Source: CAIQIA01 sp945861105
GTDB taxonomy: Bacteria; Cyanobacteriota; Cyanobacteriia; PCC-6307; Cyanobiaceae
NCBI GenBank assembly: GCA_947488815.1
Contig: CANLCC010000006.1
Location: forward strand, 10,858-74,857
Direction: 5' to 3'
DNA: 64,000 bases
Under the pieces are notes generated by a model. It saw only the letters and a program-made list of their open reading frames with translations. It was not told where the DNA came from and searched no databases. The translations under genes and the position numbers were made by a program. This document shows positions 57,973 through 64,000 of this stretch, piece by piece (the stretch's first letter is position 1; every line of letters starts with the position of its first letter).

Positions 57973-58497
57973 GTGCTGCTTCTCTGGCCCCTGATCGCCC
58001 AGATCACCGAACCTCCGGCGTTGCCGGCGGTGCCACCGTCGCTCAACGCAACCCCGGCGCCTGCAGCCCAGGGCCAGCCACTCCGCAAGATTTCCCCCAC
58101 TGCTTCGCTGCTGCTCTCCTTGGGTCAGCGGCAGATCAAGGTGGTCGACAACGGCAAGGTGATCGGTGGCCCCTGGCCGGTGGCCATCGGTGCCAAGGAG
58201 TCGCCGACCCCCAAGGGCACCTTCAGTGTTCTCAACAAGGTCGTCAATCCGATCTATCGCAGCACCCACACCGATGCGGTGAATCCCAAGCGCGGCCAGG
58301 AGTCGCCCCTGGGGGAGCGCTGGGTCGGTTTTCTGAAAAAAGACAGGGATCAGTTCGGCATTCACGGAACCCCCTGGCCGTTCTGGGTCACTCGCCGACT
58401 TCCGGTGACCAACGGCTGTGTGCGAATGCTGAATGAGCACGTGCGCGAGATGTTTGACCTGGTGGACATCGGGGCTGCGGTGCAGATCACCGATTGA
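57973..58497 (+). CDS. YkuD-type L,D-transpeptidase
   Basis: 174 residues from GTG 57973, chosen because it gives a signal-like hydrophobic start (LLLWPLIAQIT); an open frame from 57892 runs through the terminator hairpin and is unlikely. YkuD motifs: SLGQRQIKVVDNGKVIG, SPTPKGTFSV, and the catalytic FGIHGTPWP (His) and VTNGCVRM (Cys near 156). It makes 3-3 crosslinks in peptidoglycan, or attaches proteins. The proline-rich linker (residues about 15-45) is typical. It is a lone gene before the non-coding region. Confidence 0.85.
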   Translation: MLLLWPLIAQITEPPALPAVPPSLNATPAPAAQGQPLRKISPTASLLLSLGQRQIKVVDNGKVIGGPWPVAIGAKESPTPKGTFSVLNKVVNPIYRSTHTDAVNPKRGQESPLGERWVGFLKKDRDQFGIHGTPWPFWVTRRLPVTNGCVRMLNEHVREMFDLVDIGAAVQITD

Positions 58498-58603
58498 CGC
58501 GCTTGTCTCGGCCGGGACCCGTCCCTTGTCCAGTCAATCGTCCAATGTGAGAGCGCTGCGGAGTCATGTCGCTCCCTTTGCGCCAGGTCTTCCTCTCTCC
58601 AGC

Positions 58604-58634
58604 CTGCGTACCTGTGGCACACACAGGTACGCAG
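58604..58634. ncRNA. 13-bp hairpin, candidate ncRNA element or terminator
   Basis: Perfect 13-bp arms (58604-58616 and 58622-58634) close a five-base loop. Starting 106 bases after the transpeptidase stop, it is too far for a simple terminator of that gene. It does not match a family I can name (Yfr1 motif not seen). Could be the end of a small RNA. Confidence 0.35.
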
Positions 58635-58693
58635 CACTCTTGTTCTGCTGATTTTCCCTGTTGTAGCGACAGGTCCAGGCACGGAGTGGATCT

Positions 58694-58713
58694 GTGTCCA
58701 GGGGACTGGACAC
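58694..58713. ncRNA. 8-bp hairpin with GGGA tetraloop
   Basis: Perfect 8-bp arms (58694-58701 and 58706-58713) close a GGGA loop, extended by a G-U and C-G pair outside. Together with the preceding hairpin it suggests a structured transcript. A GNRA-like loop is a typical RNA-RNA or protein contact element. Confidence 0.35.
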
Positions 58714-59026
58714 GGCATTGGACATGCAGAAGAGGACGATCGACCCAGGACAATCACGTCAAGGAGCACCAGATCTCGATGATCAAGACCAGGTGGTCAT
58801 CAGGCAGAATCTGCGCTTTTAGAGAGATCGATAGTCTTGCCTGCGGCGAGACATAGGACTAGCTCTCGGTCGCAGATGCGACGCTTGGGCGGTCAGATGA
58901 GAAGGTCGGGCGTGACGCCGAGGGCTGACTGCGTCGCCCTCCTTGGACACCCACAAGCATCGGCCATGGATCATGAGCTCTGAGCTCTGGGCCATGCCTG
59001 GTCTCTGTGGTGTGCGCTGGATTTTT

Positions 59027-59050
59027 GGTGACCTGGTGACCTGGTGACCC
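59027..59050. repeat. three tandem 8-bp repeats
   Basis: Three consecutive copies of GGTGACCT (the last ends in C) span 59027-59050. They lie in the non-coding stretch. Such short direct repeats may be an operator array or mark slippage; no protein is assigned. Confidence 0.55.
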
Positions 59051-59247
59051 AGTCGAGCGGTGAACGGTGGTGATGGTCAGACGGGTTGATGGCTGCCAGG
59101 TGGACGATGGCCGCATCGGCATCGGCGCGCCGAGAGGAGAATCCCACGAGGATCATCTGAGTCTTGCTCTGAGTCCTGAAATGCGACCTGACTGCGACAC
59201 CTGAATCGCTCGAAACTCGTTGACGCAGCTATCAGCGGATCCGGCAG

Positions 59248-60270
59248 TCAGCGGATCCGGGAGAGCACGCGCTGCTTGAGCAGCTGGTAGGCCTCGTTCA
59301 GTCGACGCATTGCCTCCGGGTCACCGCCCGTGTCTGGATGGTGGGCAAGGGCCAGCTGGCGGTAGGCCTCACGGATCTGGTGAAGCGTGAGCACATGATC
59401 AGGATCCGTGGGCAGCTGCAGCAGCCGCAGGGACCCCTGGATGGTGAGCGTTGAGCCAAGGTCGAGGAAGGGAGAGCCGCGGCGACGGCGCCGCAACCGC
59501 TGCACCAGACGACCGACGAGGGAGGGGATCCGCAGGTGCAGGGTCGCAGCACCGAAGGGGTCCTCCAGCAATCCGGCGGCGACAAGCACCCGTTCCAGGT
59601 TTGGGGCTCCACTGCTCCAGGCCGGCGCCAGGCCCTCCAGCACCCGCTCCAGGGCACCCCAGTGGAAGGGCTGGCCACCGCTGGCCTCTGCAGCGGGCCA
59701 GATGTCATGGGCCAACCACTGCACCGCCCCCTCCACCACAGGGGGCTGGGGACTCTGGCCGTAGAGCTCGAGCCAGTGATCCCGAACCGCGCCGAGACAC
59801 GACCGCAGCTGATCGGCACTGATCACCGCCGTCCGCTCGCCCGCCAGGGCATCGGAACCATCGCCACCCAGGGACTGACGCACCTCACGGCTGCGGCGTC
59901 GGACGAATCCCGGGAGATCGATCCCGCCGACCGACCGTCCTGACGACGCCTCCGCAGGCCAGGGTGGGTCATCGTCAAGGTCGGCGGTGGCAGCCGGGAG
60001 CGGTGCTTCCAGCGCAGCGATGCTCACCGGCACCATGGCCGACGCTTCCGGTGCCACCTCCAGCGAAGGGGGGGACTCGAGGCCCTCGGCTTCACCGCTG
60101 TCGCCCTCCAACCGCTCCCCTTCCTGGCTGAGGACCATGAGCAGCAGCTGCTCGACCACCGGGCCCCGGGAGCGATGGCCCCAGGCGCGCCTGAGCTCAT
60201 CAATGCGCGTCAGGACGGTGTCGCTGAGCTCGACCGAGATGCGTCGCCCCTGCTCGCTGCCTTTGGCCAC
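59248..60270 (-). CDS. ribbon-helix-helix-like and J-domain fusion protein
   Basis: 340 residues from GTG 60270. The N-terminus (about 9-50) has the strand-helix-helix order of ribbon-helix-helix DNA-binding proteins: RRISVELSDTVLTRIDEL then RSRGPVVEQLLLMVL. A long Pro/Ala/Glu-rich linker (50-140) leads to a helical middle domain (about 150-270). The C-terminal 56 residues form a J domain with the HPD tripeptide at about 311-313 (LALAHHPDTGGDPEAM). J domains stimulate Hsp70 ATPase, so the protein may link DNaK to a DNA site or a protein target. It lies beside the structured non-coding region. The RHH call is by pattern only. Confidence 0.75.
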   Translation of the reverse strand: MAKGSEQGRRISVELSDTVLTRIDELRRAWGHRSRGPVVEQLLLMVLSQEGERLEGDSGEAEGLESPPSLEVAPEASAMVPVSIAALEAPLPAATADLDDDPPWPAEASSGRSVGGIDLPGFVRRRSREVRQSLGGDGSDALAGERTAVISADQLRSCLGAVRDHWLELYGQSPQPPVVEGAVQWLAHDIWPAAEASGGQPFHWGALERVLEGLAPAWSSGAPNLERVLVAAGLLEDPFGAATLHLRIPSLVGRLVQRLRRRRRGSPFLDLGSTLTIQGSLRLLQLPTDPDHVLTLHQIREAYRQLALAHHPDTGGDPEAMRRLNEAYQLLKQRVLSRIR

Positions 60271-60296
60271 GGTGATGTCGAGGGAGCGCTGGGAGC

Positions 60297-61901
60297 CTAT
60301 CGACCAAACCAGTTGCGCATCAACTGATAAGGACGGGACGGATCGATCATCGCCGGAGCGGTCGGCGGCCAGCCGGCTGAGGGAACCACCGGTGGTCCCT
60401 GGGGGGGACGCGCCGTCGAGGGTCGAGCTGCCGGGGCTGTCTTGTTCATCACAGGCCGCTGGACAGCTCGGGGCGCGAGACGGGGGCGGACAGGGGCCAC
60501 CGCCGGGGCATCGGACAAGCCCTGGGCAACTCCAGCGGCACCGGGAACCGCAGGCGGGGCATTGACCGGAGGAGGAGCCTGACGGACCATTGCCTCACGG
60601 GCTTCAGCCTGCAGCTGTTCCTGCTGACGCAGGGCCACCAGTTGCTGGCTGGGCACGACACTCAGCAGATGTCCTGGAGTGGCATCAGCTGGGTAGACCA
60701 GGCTGATCCGGACGGGTGTCACCACGCCGGGGGGCAGGTTGAGCGAGCTCAGGGACAGACTCTGGCCCGACCGCAGACCCACATGAAACTCCTCATAGCC
60801 GCGGGGGGTGGTGACGCCGATCGTTCCGCGATAGGCCGTGAACTGGCGGCCGATCAGCGTCGGATGGCTGAACACAAGGTCGTAGGAGCCTTCGCCCCTC
60901 AGCTGCAGATCCACATCGAAGCGGACGCCGTAGGTGCCGACGTTGTCGAGGGATGAGTCGACCATGCGGGTGGCCAGTTCATTCACCTGCAGCTCATTGG
61001 TGCCGAAGTGATGGCGGCTGGTGGTGGTGAGGGGAACGTGGAGCGCCCCTGACCTCAGATCGTGGCGCAGGCTGGCCTGGTAGGAATCACCGATGGCCAC
61101 ACCGGCGACGCGGGCAAAGACCCGACGGTCACGGATCTCGTCGAGGCGTGCCAGGTAGGTGCGCCCCGGGGCCAGGCGACCCTCGTCAAGCACCCGCAGC
61201 ATGTCCTGGGGACCGGCCGGATCTTCGGCTGCGACCACCGCCATCTGGAACGGCCCGTCGCTGCGGCCCTTGAGCAAAGCGTTGGCAATGCCACGGGCCG
61301 GCAGATCGGTGCTCACGATGACGACCCTGGAACGGGCGGGGATGCGGACGATCTCGGGCATGGCCCGATCGAGACTTCCCCGCAGCATCTGCACGGCGGT
61401 GGCGGCACCGGGGCCGGTGTTCCAGGGCCGGCGTCCCTGGGGAATCACCCCCATCAGGTTGTTGGACAGGTAAGGGGCTTCAAAGCTGTTCTTGACCGCA
61501 CCCTGCTCAAAGCGCAGGGTGACCTCCCGATCACCAGGGTTGATGGCGATGACGGCCAGGGTGAGCTGGCCCCGACGTCCACCGGGCACGCCAAGACGGC
61601 GAGCGTCGGTGGGGGCGTACTTGTGGTGGGCATGGAGGCCGAAGTCTCCGTTGAAGGTGTAAGTGGCATTGGCGAGGGTCTCGCCGTTCTCGGCCACCGC
61701 CGACCCCGGGGTGGTGCTGACGAGGATGCCCGGTCCCCAGACCTCTTCGGGCTGGTTGGAATGGAGCACGGGCACGCTGTTGAATCGCCCCTGTAACGGC
61801 TGGGCGGCCTGGCCGGCCATGAGCGCCACCTGGGCCTGCGCAGCAGGGCAGATGAGCTGAGCCGATGCCAGACCAAGAAGAACAGGGAGGAAATGACGCA
61901 T
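60297..61901 (-). CDS. DUF3370 family exported protein
   Basis: 534 residues from ATG 61901. A signal peptide (HFLPVLLGLASAQLICPAAQA, about 3-23) precedes a large beta-rich domain rich in Arg/Gly, including GPGILVSTTPGSAVAENGET, FGLHAHHKYAPTDARRLG and SGQSLSLSSLNLPPGVVT; the C-terminus is a Pro/Ala-rich tail ending YQLMRNWFGR. The family is cyanobacterial, with no known function. It is likely periplasmic or outer-surface. It lies 26 bases from the J-domain gene and diverges from the 62-residue gene. Confidence 0.82.
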   Translation of the reverse strand: MRHFLPVLLGLASAQLICPAAQAQVALMAGQAAQPLQGRFNSVPVLHSNQPEEVWGPGILVSTTPGSAVAENGETLANATYTFNGDFGLHAHHKYAPTDARRLGVPGGRRGQLTLAVIAINPGDREVTLRFEQGAVKNSFEAPYLSNNLMGVIPQGRRPWNTGPGAATAVQMLRGSLDRAMPEIVRIPARSRVVIVSTDLPARGIANALLKGRSDGPFQMAVVAAEDPAGPQDMLRVLDEGRLAPGRTYLARLDEIRDRRVFARVAGVAIGDSYQASLRHDLRSGALHVPLTTTSRHHFGTNELQVNELATRMVDSSLDNVGTYGVRFDVDLQLRGEGSYDLVFSHPTLIGRQFTAYRGTIGVTTPRGYEEFHVGLRSGQSLSLSSLNLPPGVVTPVRISLVYPADATPGHLLSVVPSQQLVALRQQEQLQAEAREAMVRQAPPPVNAPPAVPGAAGVAQGLSDAPAVAPVRPRLAPRAVQRPVMNKTAPAARPSTARPPQGPPVVPSAGWPPTAPAMIDPSRPYQLMRNWFGR

Positions 61902-62098
61902 GGGACCCGCTGGACCGACTCCTCCCGTGATGGGTCTGAAGTGCGACAGGGAGAGAGGAGCTTTGGAATTTCTTTCGCTCAGATCGTAATCAGAGCCGAA
62001 GGTCGCCCTGCGTTCCGGATGTCTCACGGGGATGGAGCAAGGGACAACTGACCCCCAGCGCCATTCGCTAGAACGACGCAGGTTCGGCACATTTTCCC

Positions 62099-62287
62099 AT
62101 GTTTCCCTTCCCTGACTGCCTCGGTGTCGAAGGCACCACCCACGACTTCAAGGCGCGCCGCCAGCGGCGCAAGCGGATGATGCTGCGCAGCTGGCGCGAT
62201 GCCCTCGAGCGGCAGCTGGCCGCCGTCGACGCCGCCATCGCCACCCTGGAGCGGCAGATGGAACGCGACGGCACCAGCCACGAGTGA
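62099..62287 (+). CDS. small conserved protein, MFPFPDCLGVEGT type (62 aa)
   Basis: 62 residues from ATG 62099, in a 197-base divergent gap after DUF3370. It starts MFPFPDCLGVEGTTHDFKAR, then a basic helix (RRQRRKRMMLRSWRDALERQ) and an amphipathic coil (LAAVDAAIATLERQMERD). It looks like a short coiled-coil adaptor. I recall similar unnamed proteins in picocyanobacteria but cannot check. It ends two bases before the hairpin area that contains the sigma factor stop. Confidence 0.65.
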   Translation: MFPFPDCLGVEGTTHDFKARRQRRKRMMLRSWRDALERQLAAVDAAIATLERQMERDGTSHE

Positions 62288-62295
62288 CGACGGAC

Positions 62296-62314
62296 GCCTG
62301 AGGCCTGCTCAGGC
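62296..62314. terminator. hairpin between the 62-aa gene and the sigma factor, containing the sigma stop codon
   Basis: Perfect 7-bp arms (62296-62302 and 62308-62314) close a five-base loop. The sigma factor stop codon (62309-62311) lies in the right arm. It starts 9 bases after the 62-aa gene stop. This mirrors the ccsB/rpe hairpin. Confidence 0.5.
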
Positions 62315-62920
62315 CGTGAGGGGGGCCAGGGTCGGCCGCAGCTGGTCCAGGGCCCGCCGCAGCCGTCGGTGGATCGTCATCGCGCTCACCCCCTCCTCCC
62401 GGCCCACCTGCCTCAGGCTCTGGCCTGCCAGTAGCACCTGCTCCACACAGCGGCGTTCCAACGGCTCCAGGGTGGCCATGGCTTCACGCACCTGCTGCCG
62501 TCGCTCCTGCTTCAGCAGGGTTGTCCAGCCCTCGCCCCGGGGGTCTGCGGGGAGCTGGTGGTCGGCCAGCGCATCGAGGGGCCGCAGGCGCAGACTCCAG
62601 GCCCGCCAGTCCCCTGACTGGCGCAGGCGGCGGGGCAGTCGCACCGGATCGGCCGCATCACGCAGGTAATGCAGCATGGCGCCGCGGATGTGCAACACCA
62701 GAAAGCCCTCCAGGTGCGCCCCTCCGCGGTCGCCGCGGTTGTTCAGGCCGCGCAGCAGCCCCAGGTAGCCCACCTGGCGCAGGTCGTCCCGGTCTGCACG
62801 GCCAGGACGGGCGTAGCGACAGGCCAGGCGGTCGATCAGGGGCTCAAAGGCGGCCAGGGGTGAGGGACGACGCCGGCAGGTCGTGGGGCACGCAGGATGA
62901 ATAGTCGGTCTCAAGGTCAT
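62309..62920 (-). CDS. small RNA polymerase sigma-70 family factor
   Basis: 203 residues from ATG 62920; the long upstream extension crosses the next gene and is rejected. Region 2 core-binding: RADRDDLRQVGYLGLLRGL (about 45). Region 2.3/2.4: FLVLHIRGAMLHYLRD. Region 4: LEPLERRCVEQVLLAGQSLRQVGREEGVSAMTIHRRL (helix-turn-helix, about 155-190). Short and without region 1.1, so it is a group 3 (alternative, SigF/SigJ-like) sigma. Its regulon is unknown. DUF3370 and the 62-aa gene lie nearby but the link is by position only. Confidence 0.85.
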   Translation of the reverse strand: MTLRPTIHPACPTTCRRRPSPLAAFEPLIDRLACRYARPGRADRDDLRQVGYLGLLRGLNNRGDRGGAHLEGFLVLHIRGAMLHYLRDAADPVRLPRRLRQSGDWRAWSLRLRPLDALADHQLPADPRGEGWTTLLKQERRQQVREAMATLEPLERRCVEQVLLAGQSLRQVGREEGVSAMTIHRRLRRALDQLRPTLAPLTA

Positions 62921-62993
62921 GGGCCAGCGGACCTCTCCAGCCCAGCGCAGGCGATCGGGCCCCCGCATCCGTGGAACCACGGAACCCTGTCCC

Positions 62994-63818
62994 TCAGGGG
63001 GCAACGGCGGCGGCCACCAGCAGGGGCAGGGGCCCCTGGAGGCGCAGCCAGTCGAGATCAGACTCCTCGGTGGCCAGCAGATAGCCGGCAAACCCAAGGG
63101 CATTGAGACTGAAGCCGCGGCAACCCTCAAGCACGCGTGGCACCAACGCCATCCAGTCCCCGCCGAACAGCAGGTTGTAGGGCCCCCTGGGCCTGGGGTC
63201 GACGCGGGGGCTGCCGAGCCCCTGGGACTCACAGAGCTCCTGATAGGTGGCCTCGAGAACAGCCGCAGGGGGGGTCTCACCGCCGGGAAGGGGTCGCAGG
63301 CCCAGCCGCCACGGCCAGGGCGTGCTCCCACCAGAGGCGATGTGACGGAATCCGTCCTCCAGGGGGCACAGCGGCAGATCGGCCTGGCGGGGCAGCAGCT
63401 GCAGATGCCGGTGGGGCTGACTGGCTCCGGCATCAGGGCCGCTGTTGAAGAACCACAGGCCGTTCACCTGGGCCATCAGCCGGGCCACGGCCTCCCAGTC
63501 GCGGCTGTCCAGCCAGCCCTGCTGGGGTTCCCAGCCACGGGTGATCAGCAGCAGATGGCGGGGCTCGACCGGAAACTTGTTCAACAGCACGACATGGTCG
63601 TTCAGGCCCAGCACCTCAAGCCGCTGATCCCACGGGCAGAAGGGATTCGGCCGGGGACCTGCCTGACGCAGGTGCTTTGGGGTCGGGTCCAGCAGTCGCC
63701 GCACCAGGAACGGCGACCAGCCCGGATGGGTGACGTGCTCGGTGCGCAGGGGGACCAGGGCCCCGGCCGCCAGGGCGGCGCGGCTGACGGCATCGACTCG
63801 GTCAAGCAGCGGCGTCAT
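62994..63818 (-). CDS. ATP adenylyltransferase (Ap4A phosphorylase)
   Basis: 274 residues. The HIT superfamily motif is QPHRHLQLLP near residue 138, with an upstream WLDSRDWEAVARLMAQ and a C-terminal PYNLLFGGDWMALVPR. It splits diadenosine tetraphosphate to ADP and ATP; the cyanobacterial and fungal-type enzyme. It overlaps the SpoIID gene by four bases (ATGA), so the two are co-translated. It is followed by a 73-base gap before the sigma gene. Confidence 0.9.
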   Translation of the reverse strand: MTPLLDRVDAVSRAALAAGALVPLRTEHVTHPGWSPFLVRRLLDPTPKHLRQAGPRPNPFCPWDQRLEVLGLNDHVVLLNKFPVEPRHLLLITRGWEPQQGWLDSRDWEAVARLMAQVNGLWFFNSGPDAGASQPHRHLQLLPRQADLPLCPLEDGFRHIASGGSTPWPWRLGLRPLPGGETPPAAVLEATYQELCESQGLGSPRVDPRPRGPYNLLFGGDWMALVPRVLEGCRGFSLNALGFAGYLLATEESDLDWLRLQGPLPLLVAAAVAP

Positions 63819-64000
63819 GCCGAGGGTTGCAGCCGCGCCAGGCTGGCGCCCTGGTAGTAGGTGGCCAGGATCTGGCTGAAGCGATACCCCCGCTCGGCGA
63901 GCATCCGGGCTCCCTGCTGGCTCATGCTGGCGCCGAGGTGGCCATGGGCTTCAAGGGCCAGGGCCCGGTCGGAGGCATAGAGGCTTTCCACGATGCCCCC
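63815..64000 (-). CDS. 3' end of a SpoIID/LytB-type protein (partial)
   Basis: 61 codons read from the right edge to the stop at 63815-63817. GHLGASMSQQGARMLAERG and FSQILATYYQGASLARL match the last part of SpoIID/LytB-domain proteins, which trim glycan strands of peptidoglycan as lytic transglycosylases, or act as amidase enhancers. It overlaps the Ap4A phosphorylase start by four bases. The N-terminus and catalytic region lie outside the window. Confidence 0.8.
   Translation of the reverse strand, partial: GGIVESLYASDRALALEAHGHLGASMSQQGARMLAERGYRFSQILATYYQGASLARLQPSA

Larger units (their letters stand above)
58498..59247. other. 750-bp stretch with no credible gene, containing hairpins and short repeats
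   Basis: No reading frame here has a convincing start, codon pattern or recognisable protein; the longest (58566-58856, plus strand) runs through both hairpins and looks random. The base composition is visibly less GC-rich than neighbouring genes. Two clear hairpins (58604-58634 and 58694-58713), a GTCGCA/TGCGAC palindrome (58869-58882), a tandem 7-bp repeat (58975-58988) and a tandem 8-bp repeat (59027-59050) are present. It may encode a non-coding RNA or be a decayed region. Confidence 0.7.

Noticed and set aside
58566..58856. A 96-codon frame in the non-coding stretch.
   Set aside because: It runs through both hairpins, is rich in Cys/Arg/Ser/His at random, and has no plausible start context.
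1..64000. Mobile elements, prophage or CRISPR array.
   Set aside because: No transposase, integrase, cas gene, regularly spaced repeat or terminal inverted repeats were seen. The only tRNA has no integrase next to it.

Overview
The window is a dense, GC-rich stretch of a cyanobacterial chromosome. Allophycocyanin-B alpha (apcD), geranylgeranyl reductase (chlP), a CrtL-type lycopene cyclase, Psb32-like, PxcA/CemA, CCB2/CCB4 and CcsB proteins together point to an oxygenic phototroph with phycobilisomes. Very short intergenic gaps, high GC, many GTG/TTG starts and several small proteins that I recall from marine and freshwater picocyanobacteria suggest a Synechococcus/Cyanobium-type organism. 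This placement is an inference; no rRNA gene is present. I see no phage, insertion sequence, CRISPR array or clear transferred island.

Layout. 1-3.2 kb: tail of an unidentified gene, then a DevB-DevC-DevA type ABC exporter and a 51-residue basic protein. 3.3-6.7 kb: an ExbB, two different ExbD-like proteins, a TonB-like proline/alanine-rich protein and a family 2 glycosyltransferase. 6.8-11.7 kb: rpsB, tsf, an unrecognised gene and recG. 11.8-19.9 kb: a VanX-type dipeptidase, ferredoxin sulfite reductase (minus), glyS, crtL and chlP (minus), and a VanY-type carboxypeptidase. 20-25.6 kb: typA, DUF309, an LptA-like protein, LptB, LptF/G and CcsB. 25.6-33.5 kb: a carbon-metabolism block (rpe, glpX, hemA, glgC, gnd, pgl) ending in a CIA30 protein and an unknown protein. 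33.5-41.3 kb: ilvD, upp, a lumenal pentapeptide protein, a CobW GTPase, purS-purQ-LD-carboxypeptidase, a 2-Cys peroxiredoxin and tRNA-Met. 41.3-46.4 kb: a mainly minus-strand run of LysM/M23 peptidase, trmL, cobU, pxcA, Psb32-like and TerB-like genes, with CCB2/4 divergent. 46.3-57.3 kb: a large LptC, metG, an FAD oxidoreductase, an RNase II family enzyme, rpsR, rpmG, pheT and rlmD. 57.4-64 kb: apcD, an L,D-transpeptidase, a 750-bp non-coding stretch with hairpins, an RHH/J-domain protein, DUF3370, a small sigma factor, ATP adenylyltransferase and the end of a SpoIID/LytB protein.

How the genes work together. Three themes recur. (1) Cell envelope: LptA-like/LptB/LptF and the distant LptC-like lipoprotein form lipopolysaccharide export parts; six peptidoglycan enzymes (VanX, VanY, LdcA, M23, YkuD, SpoIID types) are scattered through the window; the Exb/TonB-like cassette would supply proton-driven force to the outer membrane. 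(2) Carbon and tetrapyrrole supply: Calvin-cycle, glycogen and oxidative pentose phosphate genes lie around hemA, with chlP and crtL supplying pigments. (3) Translation: S2, EF-Ts, S18, L33, three aminoacyl-tRNA synthetase genes, TypA, TrmL and RlmD.

The most unusual items are the tandem two-ExbD energiser locus whose TonB-like partner carries a C10 tract, the RHH-J-domain fusion beside a structured non-coding region, convergent-gene hairpins that contain a stop codon, a long hairpin in the rpsB leader, and overlapping divergent promoters between rpmG and pheT.
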